DNA of 64,000 nt from Polytrichum commune. Taxonomy: Eukaryota; Streptophyta; Polytrichopsida; Polytrichales; Polytrichaceae. Where the stretch lies: assembly GCA_950295325.1 (NCBI GenBank), contig OX485805.1:33281501-33345500 (forward strand). The letters run 5' to 3'. This document shows, in pieces, positions 11,197 to 24,289 of the stretch; position 1 is the stretch's first letter, and every line of letters starts with the position of its first letter. A program made the position numbers and the translations under genes. The notes beneath the pieces were generated by a model. The model ran no database searches. It saw only the letters and a program-made list of their open reading frames with translations, and was not told the DNA's origin.

Positions 11197-13822
11197 TTAG
11201 TCATCGTAATGACCGTCATCGTCATCATACTCACGGTTGATATTGATGACTTGCTGGACATCACCATAGCTTTCCAGCTCAGACACGTCGGCTCGACTGC
11301 CAAGGAACAGTGGCATGCGTTGATGCAAGTGAGTAGGCTGGATCTCAAGGATTCTTCGTCTTCCATCAATGGCCCTTCCACCACCATTCTCCACCAAGAA
11401 ACTTAATGCATTTGCTTCATGCACAAGCAGCAAGTGTGCACGGGGGTTCATGGCAATGCCGCCATAAAGGATTGTTCTGTGCAAGTCAGCCACTAGTGAA
11501 GAGATATATTTAGCAGAATACCTTCTGGGATTCTGTCCTCTCCCTTGCCGGATAGAATCAACATAGTGGCGTAACCCAGGCGGCCAGTCGAAATACCTCC
11601 CATCGTTGACAGAGTAAACATTGCCTGATACATATAATAAAAGCACACAAGCAATCGTGAGGAAGGGTATTGTCCATGAACCCCACCGCAGTTCCCGTTG
11701 TTCACCTCTTTCACATATCCTAATTAAACTTATCAATTCCCAATGTTTGTGTGAGTCTTTAACATCCAATGGTACATCATCAAATCAAAGCACCGCAATG
11801 ATAGGTCTTAGCAAAAGAGAAACCCTATATAGTTAACCTAAGGATGTGAAGGGCATGAGCACCGACCTCGTTCAGGAATTCGAATGTCTGGGTGGGTCAA
11901 GACAAACTCTCCAACTTCACTGTCCAATGTAAATCCATGCAAGCCTGTCCCTACAGAGAAACACATCATGGTCGCCGAGGAATAGATGGTGTAGCCAGCC
12001 GCCACAAGCCTCTCCCCTCGTTGCATCACGTTGATGGCAGCTTTTTGTCCCAAAGGTAGATGGTCAGCCTCCCGTAATCGATAGTAAATGCTGAACATGG
12101 TGCCTGTTGGCGTTAGTTCATCGAAGCCTTGGGATCCATCCAGGGGGTCAAACACTACCACAAAGGGGCCTCCGTCACCAAACCAGGTAGGGGCATCATC
12201 TTCCTCGGAAGAAATAGCTGACACTTTGCCTGAACTTCTGAGGGCCATGTGGAGTATATTATTCTGCCTGCCAACAAAGTGTGAGCATTGTTAGTTCAGC
12301 TTATTCTCGACCCGTTACCCTGGTTTTCACAGTATATTATGCGTAAACCCGGCTTCAAAAACAGCAATGCTTGCATTTCCCACTGGCCACATTAAACATC
12401 CATTTGTGGAAAAATCCATCCAATTGTGTGTGTGGAGAAAGATCTCGTGATAAGATCAGCTGTAGAGGCTCATAAATTGAAATGACTTCTGAAAGTGTCT
12501 GGTTCCACTATGCCACCCATTCCAAAGTATAGGAAGACTCGAAATCAACCAATCCTGGCCTATCAGTATGATTTACATTCCTTGATTTGACAGAACCATA
12601 TTTACGATCCACCCAGGAAAGATGATCGCAAGATGGCTTCATGATTGTCAGAAATGAATGAGAATGGATTCAACAACAACAACAAAACCCTAAAATCTAA
12701 AATGGAGTTAAAGTCAACGATGATGGAATTTTCCAGATTCGTTAGATTCACAAACGATGAAATGATGTTTCTTTATGTACTACAATCCAACGCAAGAATA
12801 ACGACTGGTTACAATTAACCAATTAGTGCCAGAAATCCCTCAAGATATAGAAGTGCTCCATGCGGTAAACACATTAGCTGCTAACAAAAGGGGTAGGATG
12901 ATGCTTCTCATACTGGAGCTTCTACAGAAACGCCGTTATAGCAGTGAAAAACAAATTTTGAAACGTGTATATATGACGTACAAATGTGCACAAGACTTTC
13001 CTTGACATGCGCCATTAGCGATTGCAGGTTGTCAGTAAACCACAAATTCATTTTAGGGATTAGGTGTGTTTAACGTGGGGAAATATGAAACCAGTTACTA
13101 AGCTCCACAAAATAGTACAAACAAATTCAGACAATAAGTGAAGTTGAGAAACAACCACAAGTAAAAAGGGGGAATGCACCCACCGAAAGGATTCTTAAGG
13201 ACCTCGGGTCGTCGCGCTCGCGTCCTCCTAAGGACGATGACTCGTAATCTGAGGACGAATATTGCATTTCCTTGGGAGATGACAACACAGCGGCGATATG
13301 TTTGCACGCGGCCTGTAGATGGGCCATGAGCACCACCATGTCTACGTCCACATTCGATCCTTCTGTGCCCAGAAACGCTGTCAACGTAATGACCCCCTGG
13401 GCATTGCGCGCTGCAGCATAAGAACTGAGGGGCGCTCTTCGGTAGTACGTCTGCTTGGGCATTTGGGGAGGTGGTCTCCGCTCTCGTTTGGACGTGGAGC
13501 TGCTCAACCAGCTGCGCGGGGCAGGACGATGTGGCCGTTTCACCACTGGAGGTGAGGCGAAGTAGATGTATTCGGAGGTTGGAGGGGGATGGGGAGGCTC
13601 AGGGTAGGTATAGGAGGAGTAGGAGTACGAAGGTGACGGTCTCTTCATGTAGGAATAGAGGCGGTAGAGGAGAGAGAGAATTGAGGCGGGTGGTGGCGGC
13701 GGTGGCTCTGGTGCCCTGAACAACGATGAGAAGATTGGTGTTGTGTGAGGTTTGGTTCGTGCATAGCGGTGCGTGGCCAGCGGGATGAAGCACATTAGGA
13801 AGAGGAAGAGGTAGCTGTTCAT
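11197..13822 (-). CDS. Fructose-1,6-bisphosphatase family protein, divergent, 3 exons
   Basis: Exons at 13822-13184, 12263-11867 and 11624-11197. Phases 0 and 1 match and introns are GT-AG, giving 487 residues. Homology to FBPase starts near residue 145 (ITLTAFL, then HLQAACKHIAAVL). It continues through SSEEDDAPTW, VVVFDPLDGS (252-257), AAGYTIYSSATMM, LVADLHRTILYGGI and IQPTHLHQRMPLFLGS. The family hydrolyses fructose-1,6-bisphosphate in the Calvin cycle or gluconeogenesis. Metal ligands look intact (E233, E234, D252, D255, E415). By comparison with animal FBPase, the substrate-contact lysine 274 is His409, Arg243 is Lys384, Tyr215 is Arg355, and Asn125 is Gly259. No cysteine-rich redox loop of the plastid light-regulated type is seen. 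The first ~140 residues are odd: a hydrophobic stretch at 4-16, then Pro/Ser/Tyr-rich sequence. The C-terminus is acidic (EYDDDDGHYDD). Family membership is secure, but activity and location are not. Confidence 0.88.
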
Positions 13823-16800
13823 GGGGGAGTCTTCGTCAATCCGAGATGCTCATGCAACCTTCCCTCCTTGTGTCAATTTCCAACGGTACATTCAATGTAG
13901 CACTTTATGAAGGTTGGTTTCTAGCTGTCTAAGGATTAATCTCCCTTGATGCCTTAAATCCCCAAGACTGACGTCCGTCCGGCTTGAGTGTTCTCAAGAC
14001 GACGTGTGAGACATCATGTCGACGCTTCTCTGTCCACATTGCCATTCAACTAGACTCTGAACTCTGCTGATCCTGGTCTCCATCTTGTGGACTTCAGCCT
14101 TGTTAGCAAATGCAGATATCCAGTCCCTCTGTGTAAATATGACTCTGCATTCCAAAACAGTGAATTTGATTCTCTCCAAGGCACAACTGAACTCGTTAAA
14201 TCTCTCACCCTTTGGAGAGGGAGCACGCGGAGCACATCCACATAGGGCAAGAGAATTGGTGTCAACGCTTTCTAATGGGAATCACCCACCATCAGGCATC
14301 AGCTGCCACTCGGAAACCACATATTCACGAGCTCCACCCAATCCAAATAAGACCGCCACTTTCCTTCCTCGTTTTCTCAACGATAACAGGCCAAGACAAA
14401 TCCCAAGAGAAGTGCACCTCGCCTCGCTTCCCAACCACCTAACTTATGACACTACAAGCTCTAACACTCTTGCTCCAAAAACAGCAACAACAAATCCCAA
14501 ACTGCCACTTTGCGCCTCAACGTTGTAATAGATGAGTAGCAGGAATAAATAAGAAGCGCGAAACACAAACAATTCCAACCACTCCTGGATGGATGGAGGA
14601 GTCGATCAGGTGCCGCCTTCGGTGGTACACACTTGGCAAGTGCAATGTAGAGTGATTCGTCGTCAGCAAAGAAAGTTACGTGAAGTTAGGGGTGAATGTG
14701 TGTGTGGGCTCCGTGCTGAGTAGTAGTTATTACACAGGGCGTGAGTTTCAAAATGGTGATGTGAGAGTGATCTTGCACACTTGAAGCTGCAGTGGGGGTC
14801 TTGTTGAAGCGACCAATGCGCGGCAGTGGTGGCACTGCGCATATTCATGGCCACTGTAGCCCAGGGTGCAGTACTACTCTAAAGACGGCGCCATGCTCAT
14901 GCATGCATGCATGTCTGTATGTATGTGCCGTGTCCATGTGCCATGTGGGAGGATCCCCACCCCACCCCCATCCCATCCCATCCGGGGGGTGTTAGGGAAC
15001 TCCCTTAAGTTACTACTTGTTAATTAGGGCAGCCTCCTTCCATGTGCTGGCTGGAGCAAAACCACGTTCCGAATTGCGTCAGTACGTTATAGTTATGTTC
15101 AAGCATTTTGGAGGCCCAGCATTTTCCTGTGCTGTAGGGGGCCAACATATGAGAATGTAGCTACATTTGTCTTGTTGTCCAACATGTAAAGTAGGAATAT
15201 TGACCGTCCTTGCACACACTCACCCCATTTGGAATGTTGCATGACTACAATTAATTCAACTATGTCTTCACAGGCTATAAAACCAAAATGAAATCCACAT
15301 ATTTGAATCTTTGGGCAACGTTTGAATGCTAAGAATACGGCATCATGGAGGTATAAATCAATGTAAAATCCAACAATCTCATATCCACACCACTACATTA
15401 TTCAATTGCTATCAGCCACTCTGTTCAAATAATATCGGCGACATTGCTTCATCCAAGTTTATCAAGTTGAATTTGCTGAGAGAATAAACATAGTATAAAT
15501 TCAAATGAATATGGCTCATTCCCGGCCCCACCTAGTCTACAGACTCAACTAGATAATCTTAAGGCCAATAGGGATGGAAATCAAGTTTTTCCCCCTCAAA
15601 TGAAAGTGAATTTCCAAGCTCCATTATAAAAATAAAAATAAAATAAAAAGGTGGTCAAGTCCCCCTCCTTAAAACTTCAACTTCCCGTACAATCTGAAGT
15701 TTTTAACTTTGCTACACAAAATTAGCGCACACTTCCATGTGGAAGGGGGCCCAAGTTTTTGCCAACTTTGCCATCACATAAATGTGTGCTCTTATCATAA
15801 ACGAGCATAACTTACCTCTCATCTATCCAACATAAAAATTTGTCCCCCTAGATGCTTGTGGCCGATTCATTTTAGATGACTTGGACTAGACTAATCTGGG
15901 GTATTTGAAGATAATTCTTGTGTCACGTAATTAAATACAGGAACATCCAAGTTGCATATCATTTCAAGGATTTTATCATTGATGAATGAATAGTATATTC
16001 ATATGCAATAATTCTCTCGCACCCATCATGTGTAGGTTAGTGCATTTAAATGACCGAAAGAAGCATTTGCAGACAACTACATGCTAATTAAAGTGGTCTT
16101 TGTGACTTGTTTTGTAGTAGCAAGTGTCACGTGGCATATTCTTCAATTGCCACCCAATGATTGTAAGACAATTAACTTGGGTTGATGACAAATAGGTAGT
16201 GCGGGCAAATTGTATTTAGAAATGTTTAGTGTACTTGGGTGGTTGAGGTGCAAGTTCAATACTTTAAAGTACAATTATGAATTTTTGGTTTACACACAAG
16301 GTGTAGTTGTAATTGAAGAGTGGATCCGGCCTCAATTATCATCCTTCTTGTTGTTGAAATATATGGAGTGAAGACAAACAATTCATAGATTCTAATGGAA
16401 ACTTTGTCAAAGAATAATTGCCTTCCAATCATCATCTCCCATACTTTAGCCTTGAAGTTCTCTCTCGGCACCACATAGTAACATACCAAGGTGGTGGTTG
16501 TGTGTAAAAAGTATGTAAACACTCCTAGGGGATTACTACACTATTTATTTTATTTTGAGTTATTACATCCTTTGTGATATTTAATGTCATTAGCTCAATA
16601 TTGTCCCATACCCCATTTCGAAGCCTATGTATACCAATTGCTTTAGATGCTCTTAATTAGTGTCTCAACGAGATAAAAACAACATTGGATTAAGAATGAG
16701 TTAAGAGCTTGTAACAAACCCAATGTATAAGTGGAACACTCATGGGTAAGTAGCTCATTGGCAACTCACGTGGCATAATATTTTGTAAATTGAAGATTGT

Positions 16801-18218
16801 TGGTGACAACACCCATGTATATCAAGAGTAAGATTGTTGAGATGAGTAATGTTAATCATGTGAAAAACATGATTGCCAAAAGTTTGAGGGCTTTTGTGTT
16901 CAGTGTATCGATGCATAGTGAATCATTCCTTAAGGATCCCATGGAAAGGGCTTAGTCAATTGAGTAATCTGTGAAAATACCCAATAAATTGTAAAAGCCT
17001 AATATGCAAGGATCATTGGTAGTAAAAACTCATTTAGAGGATTGCGTTTGTTCATTTCCTTGAAATGTACAAAAATAAAAGCTCCAAAAAGTTGTCTTCA
17101 TTGAATTTGAAAAGTAAACCCCCCCCCCCCCCCCCAAGCAATTTTATTATGTTGACTCAACAAAGTAGAATGTCAATAAGGGTCCTAGAGTTCAAAACAT
17201 GTACAACATCCCTTTCAAGAGGTGAATACCAAAAAAAAAATTGGTATAATTTTGTTGAAGCCCTTGAATAGTTGGGTAGTTTTCCCTATGAACTCTATAT
17301 TCAAGAAATCCCCTATATTTAGTTTTGATAGAAATTTGTCTCAACGAGAATTTATCAATTTTCTTAGAAAGATGTATTTGGAATATTCTATGCAAGGACT
17401 ACAAAAATTTACCAACCTATAATATTTTACAACACTTCATGTTGCCTTATAATGCCTTAAAAGTAATTAAAACATGCACCACATGGTATGGAAGTGGCCT
17501 ACCCAAGAAACACTAATAAAGGCATAACATGGTATTTAGATTGATATCAAAACATGAAAATGAATTCATTTCATTCAAGTTAAACAAAAAATAAAGAACA
17601 AACATGTTTTGAGTTAATCATATACACAAAAAGAGATATAGAGACGACACCAACCTCTAGTGTTGGCATGAAGAAGGGACGCTTCACCGTGATCATAGCG
17701 CAAGCTCGTATGTGAACCATGTTAATCATAGAATATATTAGATAAGTTTTTTAAATTATCTAAACCACACATGAGGGGTTCTTGAATGTGGTGGATAAAC
17801 TTTAAGTTGCCTCCTTACTCATGCCTTCGTTCTTTATTGGCTCTATCCCATATCATGGGATGTAGGCATTGTTTAAATTGCCTTTGAGTGGTAATAGGGC
17901 CCGTGTAATGCATGCCAAAACTTAATGAAGGTGGTTTGGTGAAGCTTAGTGGAAGCTTAATGAAATTTCCATTTTGGATATGAAAATAGCCAGTAATTAA
18001 AATTTTAATTAATTTTAAAATGTCACATTAGGACAAAGCCACAATCCTTTGTTTCACACTTCTTTACACTAAATGGAAAAAATGTTAAAAAATATTCATC
18101 CAAAAACAATTATGTTAATCACAAGCCTTATGACGACAAATGGACGTAACATTTCTAGAGTTGTAGACACCTTTTGCAAATCTAATGTACATGACAATAA
18201 ATACCGTAAACATCATGC
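13823..18218. other. Long intergenic stretch; no gene recognised
   Basis: The part next to 13823 should be the promoter of the FBPase-like gene. I see only a weak TATA-like TTCATAAAG on the minus strand near 13905. The plus-strand frame 14085-14528 (147 residues) and the minus frame 13994-14179 have no domain. A run of 17-18 C lies at about 17119-17136. The rest is AT-rich with no element ends that I could pair. Confidence 0.4.
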
Positions 18219-18556
18219 ACATTGTTTATGGTATTTAGTGTGACATGCACTATTTGCGAAGGGCTTAAACCAAATGCCTAAAAGTCTAGTAGTGCCATGT
18301 TTGCCATTTGTCAACATGACGTTATTTGTTAAGATAAGTAGCTATTTGAAATGTAAAATTATTTACATTCTGACATTGGGATGCTTGAGATGATAGTTCT
18401 TACAACATAGAAAGATATTATTGAGCGTACAAATGACCAATGTGATTGGGTACACTAATTGTTAACCTTGTTGCCCATTACCATAACCTATAATAGACCT
18501 CGTAATAGGATAAGTGACAATATTAGCCATGCAACACTAAATACCATTAACAATGT
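18219..18556. mobile_element. MITE, copy 2 of the 6.8-kb family
   Basis: The left end (acattgtttatggtatttag) is inverted at the right end (ctaaataccattaacaatgt). The right end of copy 1 is almost identical to this terminus. The interior is shorter than copy 1 (338 against 550 bp) but keeps related phrases. No coding capacity. Confidence 0.6.
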
Positions 18557-19299
18557 AGACACTGAGTATATGGTTTAAGATAGTGACCTTCTTCCCCGGC
18601 GACAAAGACTTTCAAAACTCAAGTGTGAACACATAGAAGACGGAGTGCACTGCCAAGTTACCAATTCACCTCGACATTCTCTTCAAATGAGTTAGATTTG
18701 GGCAAACCCACCCATACAGTCGTTTCTTGTTGGATGCCAAAACTCTTGCTTGCAATGAACCAATGTATAGGTTGGTTCGCCCAAGCCAAATGAGTTAGGT
18801 TGTAGCCAAGTCTTCAATTGAAAAAAGCAAGCATGAATGAAGAGCCTTTTCACTTGCAAACTCTTGCCCATTTTCAAGTGGGTTCTAATTTGGTATCTAG
18901 GGAAAACGTAACAAAGTTGATAGCTGTGGTGGGAAAAGAAAAATAAAAATGGTTGTGAGGTTTAGACACCTCAAATGTGTGTGTCCATATGTTGGTTTGA
19001 AATATTATTCATGTATTTATATTGAGGACTTTACATTTTTCGAGACTAGTATCAAATGGACATTCAAGGATATTCTTGTTTTATCTACCATTTGGGTGTA
19101 TAAACCATGCAAGAACTTTCATGCCGGGTCCATGCTAGGTAAAAATTTCCTTAGAATAAATATAATTTAGAATGGTATTGACCCGATCAATAGTTTTCAG
19201 TATACTAAGATTCTCTCAAGCACTTCTCTCAATTGTCATCAATGCACTTCAAAATATATGCATTTATTAACCTTCAAATAAACTACAAAAAACATACCT
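18557..19299. other. No gene recognised
   Basis: AT-rich sequence. The short plus frame 18949-19170 and minus frame 18692-18877 have no recognisable features. Confidence 0.35.
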
Positions 19300-19710
19300 C
19301 TTGTGCTTCAAGATATGCATACAAAATCAACATCAACAAACCTACACCTTCAAAATCTTAAAACCTACAAAAATAAAACTCTTATGGTTCAAATATGCAT
19401 CAAAATTTGAACATCAATATACCTTTGACCTCCTACACCTTCAAGAAGCCAAAACCTACAAAAATAAAACTCTTAGGGTTCAAATGTGCATCAAAATTTG
19501 AACATCAATATGCATTTGACCTCCTACACCTTCAAAAAACTAAAACCTACAAAGACTAACATTTGGACCTCAAATCTATGTAAAAAATTGAACAACAACA
19601 CATATTTGACATCCTCCACCTTCAAAAAATCAAAACCCACAAAAACATAGCACTTGGGTTTCAAATATAGATCAAAAATCAAACATCAACATGCAATTTA
19701 CCTCCAAAAT
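19300..19710 (+). repeat. Tandem array, about 91-bp unit, 4-5 diverged copies
   Basis: The phrase 'ttcaaat.tgcatcaaaa.ttgaacatcaa' recurs at about 19388, 19479, 19568 and 19659. Each copy is followed by 'gacctcctacaccttcaa' and 'aaaacctacaaaaa'. The middle two units are nearly identical and the outer ones are decayed. The small plus-strand frame here (19301-19501) simply reads through the repeat. Confidence 0.85.
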
Positions 19711-21002
19711 CAAACGCAAAGAACCAAATAAAACCCAAACAAAACCCTCAAAGATTTTACCTTGAAGATGTAAATCTAAGTTCATTGATTTTACCTTGAA
19801 GATGCTTCTAAGTTCCAAATGTGCGCTTGTACACCTCTAATGCTCTAAATCTCCAAACCTCCAATCACCAACCAATGGACCTCCAACACAACGCACCCAA
19901 AAATCTCTTCCAAACACTTGAATAACTCAATATCCACTCCCTTATCAACTAGCATTCAAATCTTTGATTCCACGACATGCATGAAGTGGGCCTATGACCC
20001 ATTGAAGCAAAATAAAACTAGAATTCATATTGAACAAGCACATACACATATACAAAGGTATGTGAATAATGTTTAGAGTGAGGTAATCACTTGCATGCCT
20101 TGCCTTGACTTGTATACCACATTTCTTCCTTAGTTCATACAATACATATGAGATATCGCAAAATCCCACTTCTCCTAAACCACATGAGATTATTCATTCA
20201 TATACCTTTAATCTTTACAATCTTATGACTACGAGCAATCTAATGCTCTAACCTCAACACCCTCCCTTCTTTCCTTGCTGCACATGGTGTTGGTGAGGTT
20301 GGTGATCTTTGTTGTGTTAGTTAATGTGTTGGGTGCTCTTGGTTGTAGTGTTAATCGTGGTGGCCATCTTCAAGGCAAAATCTCATTTGAATTGAAGAGG
20401 GCTTGATTTGAGTGGATCGAGGGTGCGAAGGCACGTTTAAAACCAAGAGAACCTCACTATTTTCAGCCCACGCTTTACAACACTAAAGGCTCTTTCTAAA
20501 GACACCAAGATCGCATGCTAACCTTGGCCATTTGGTTGCAATAATATTCAAAGATTACCTACATATATCATCAAAAAAGACATGCATGTCAATTTTTTAT
20601 GTTATATCCCTTGATACTTGGACTTAGAGTTGAGTTTATGCTCTTTGGATTTGCATTCTCACCTGCCTTCAACTGATACATCACCCACAAGTAAAGGTGA
20701 AAGAATGAGAACATAATGACTATGAACTTACGAGTCCTTGGCAATCGGCCCCGATCATAGGAAGAAATATGGAAATCTATGATTAGGATAAATTTGCATA
20801 GTTTTGAATGACATAAGACAAATTTGTAAGAACAACGGTGAATTACCCAAGACTCATATGCTTGTAGTGAATGAGTGGATGGAAAATTGAAATGTAAGTA
20901 TTCCAATGCGTGATGGTGTATATTGTGAGGCACACTATAAGGATACAAAAAGTAAGTGACAACATACATGTGGGGCGAGTAGATACCAGAATGAGTGTAG
21001 AC
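19711..21002. other. No gene recognised
   Basis: AT-rich DNA. The minus-strand frame 20589-21005 (138 residues) has no domain and runs into the end of the hAT-type element. Confidence 0.35.
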
Positions 21003-22133
21003 CAATGTCCGGGGAGAACCGGTATTTAGTGTAATGGCGGCCGGTTGGTTTTGTGAAAAGTCCGGTTGAATTGGGAAAGTGGAGGATGTGAAACCGGTGC
21101 TTTAAAAAAAACGGATTTCAACCAGCAACCATTTTGAGGAGGAGGATTTTTACCTGGATGAATTGTGAAATAGGCGGATTTCATCCGGTTTGATTCATCT
21201 AGGGCTTGATATCATCTGGTTCTAGGGTTTAGGTTATGTGTTTGTTGTAGGCTTGTAGAGATTTGGTGAATGGCGGATAGGCAAATCTTTTGCTTCATTA
21301 TTGCATTTCATTAATAATACATTCTATATTCAATAATTGGAGACTTTTCCATGATTTTGAGACTACTTAAGGACAAAGTTTTCAAATAAAGAACAAGGAA
21401 AACACAAATATATATTCAATGTGACTTAATAAACCGATTCACATGGGCTTCACTAACCAATTTGGCACAAATACATGTCATCAAAATAAGAAATTGGACC
21501 AAATATTAAATCATTTGCATTTATTTTTAGACTTTTCAAAGCCTCCAATTAACGAATACAATGATTTATGCGTGTGTCTATGAAAGACCTTCGTGGTGAT
21601 CTTGATAATGTACTAATGGAAGCCATAGCTTTATGGAGGAACTCTGCAAAGTTTAGATGGTTGTTTTCACATCCACAGAGATACCTTTCAAGTGTTTTCC
21701 TCTTGAAGGTGAAGATGATACTGTTGATTTTGACTTATTTCAGGTTCAAAAACCTGCTATGGATAAATTGTTGATCATTGTTGTTGTTTCTTGTATGTAA
21801 TGAATTGTTGATCATTGTTGTTGGATGTTGATATCATTACATATTATTGTTATATGTTAATATGTTCTTTGGACGTTGTTGTAGAATGGTGTATGTTGTT
21901 TGTAGATATAATTTTGCTACATTGGAAACCGGCTTACTTATCAATGCCCAAGTTTTTGGCTGGTTGTCATTACAATGAAGAGGAAATTAGGCAACCCTTG
22001 AAAAAAATATAGGATATTGGCCGGTCCAAATTAATGGCAACAAGTTTGCAACCGGTCAAATCCTGAAAAAACCGGTAGAAGTTGTGAAGAGGTGGATTTT
22101 AGCTGGGTGAGCTCAAAAATCTCCCGAACCCTG
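21003..22133. mobile_element. hAT-type non-autonomous element with 8-bp target duplication
   Basis: GTGTAGAC occurs at 20995-21002 and again at 22134-22141, directly outside the element. The left terminus is CAATGTCCGGGGAGAACCGG. The right terminus read inward is CAGGGTTCGGGAGATTTTTG. They are related and begin with CA, as hAT termini do. AACCGG-type motifs cluster in both subterminal parts (21020-21110 and 22020-22080), as expected of transposase-binding repeats. No transposase is readable inside. Established: hAT elements make 8-bp target duplications. Confidence 0.8.
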
Positions 22134-22944
22134 GTGTAGACGAGTAGTGAAAGAAGGCAGGAAAACACTCCCCCCCTCCCTCCCTTTAATTTCCTCCCCC
22201 CCTCCCTCAAACTTCAGACCCAGATTGACACACAGGTTAGGGTAAGGTAGGGAGGGTAGGTTAGGGTGGGAGTGAGTTGATAGAAGGCGCTCATAGCTAG
22301 TGGAACTGACTGCAGAGATTTGAAGTCATCCCCAGAGGATTGGCGGCCTGCTGTGGGAAGATTCAGTGGTCAGCCCAGTACGTTACAATATATCCTCCAG
22401 ACGCATCTCCGACCGAGACGCACACATAACATATATATATATATATATATATATATAGCCTCCCTCCTACCTACCTAAATTACATAACGTAGAGGCTGCT
22501 TTAAATATGTAACACTCACCCAAAACCAACACCCATAAATGCTTCCCAATTGTCAACACCTACTGCTCTCGGTTGTCCCCCTGCTGTAGGAGTGTCCAAG
22601 TCCATGGAGTGACGGGTTTTAGGTGCCATCAGTGGCGGCCAACACCCTCATAGTCACCTCCACTATCTCCATGACTATGGATTGGTTTAAGGAAGCTAGT
22701 GCTCTTGACTTTCAACATTCACCAAATACTCAAACGAGGCTAAATTTTCTTTTTCTTTCTTTCTACCTATGTTTAGCCCAAAGGCTAATATGAATTTTTT
22801 ATTTTTTTTATGTCAACCACATAGCCATATGTATCAGCACTAGCTTGAAGTGTTGGTTTAAGTGTTGAACATGCTTAGTGCCATCATCCACAATAATTAA
22901 GTTAAGAAAATGTTGGAAATAGTGAAAATTGACTTTTGGTGTAG
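22134..22944. other. Low-complexity intergenic DNA with a TA microsatellite
   Basis: C-rich runs (ccctcc) lie at 22169-22205 and G-rich 'ggtagg' repeats at 22232-22275. An uninterrupted (AT)n tract runs from 22431 to 22457. No gene recognised. Confidence 0.6.
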
Positions 22945-23845
22945 CAATCCCACTTATCAAAGGTTGGGGCTAGAGTTCCTGCCAAACCCCATGGGCCCCG
23001 CTCTGCCGAGTCATGACCCTATCATATACTTATAAAACTCATGTTGAGTGCACTTCACCTTCGAGATCCAAATTCCAATATATATGTACACTTCCCGCTA
23101 GTAAATAGACAATTGATTGGGATTTATATTCCCAAAGTGAAACCGTTAATAAAGCATGTAATTAACTTGGAAGTCAAAAAGCTTACAAAATCCTCATTAG
23201 CATTGTGGACCTTGTAATTATGTGAATTACCATTTGAAAGGGTCTTTGTCATCCTAAAATAAAACTTAATTTCAAGTTCTATTCTTAATTTTATAATTTT
23301 ATAATATTTTAGTCAATTCCTTCTACTTACACAAGTATTTGTACACATTCAAACTATTTAAGCGTGATCATATTTAATTAAGTGTATTGATTCTAATTGA
23401 AAGTAAATGAACTTAATCAAACCGCATTAAGCTTAATGATAATGATAATGAACGATAGTCAATAATAATGAACCTAGTCAATCAATTAAATGCTTTATTG
23501 TTGGTTTCACACTGGGAATAAAAATCCCAATCAATTGCTTATTTACTAGGGGGATGTGAATATATATATAGATGGACCTTGAAGGTGAAGTGCACTCAAT
23601 GTGGGTTTTGTGGATGAGTGGCCTTCAAGAATGTAAGGGTTTTTTCTTTTTCCTTGAAATAAGGTGATAAGCAATAATTTTTGGTTGGGATCAAAAAAAT
23701 TATGCCCAGGGGTGCTAGATCGCATGCCCCGGCCATGGCACCCCTCCCCTTCAAAGTTTGTAAATATACAATGGGATCATGACTTGGCACATTTGATTTG
23801 GCATGAGCTCTAGCTCCTCCCCTAACCCATTTCTTATGGGATATG
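22945..23845. mobile_element. Fold-back element related to the 37-kb element
   Basis: The outer ~250 bp on each side are inverted copies, for example 'ttgagtgcacttcacctt' at about 23044 against 'aaggtgaagtgcactcaa' at about 23582. 'caattgattgggattt' at the left matches 'aatcccaatcaattgctt' at the right. The same arm phrases occur in the element at 37125-38408. The ends are ill-defined and I found no clean target duplication. No coding capacity. Confidence 0.6.
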
Positions 23846-24289
23846 CAATTTGAGATTAGCACAAAAGTAATTAAATACCCAATCCATATTGATGTCCATA
23901 TTCGGACTTATGATTGAAATATAAGTTTCATGTTAAGACTTATGATTAATTGAAGCAAGCTACAATATTTGTGACTCGCACATAAAGGTGGCCAACTTCA
24001 AACGATGACCAACAAGTAAATCAATGTTTGTCTCTTTCTATTTTGGGTCAATGGTGATTATTTGATGAAGGACCACATGATTGCTTTTTGAGTGTTCCAA
24101 CTTCCACCAAATGCTAATGTAGGTGGGTCACCACCCAATGAGCTTCTTAATATTCGGGGCTACTAAACTTGACACAGTTAACGGTGAGGGTGAACAAGAA
24201 GAGAAATATCATCAACTCTTCATTGGTCACGATATCAAGTTAGCACACCCTCTTATGGGAGTCCTACACACCTTACCTTCTACTTTCAT

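Noticed and set aside
13319-13719. Plus-strand frames in the FBPase first exon
   Set aside because: They are GC-rich shadows of the minus-strand exon, which has homology and correct splice sites.
14085-14528. 147-residue plus-strand ORF
   Set aside because: No domain, an open antisense frame, and composition like non-coding DNA; I cannot support it.
22225-22275. Telomere-like 'ggttagggt' repeats
   Set aside because: Irregular G-rich low-complexity text, not a regular seven-base plant telomere repeat.
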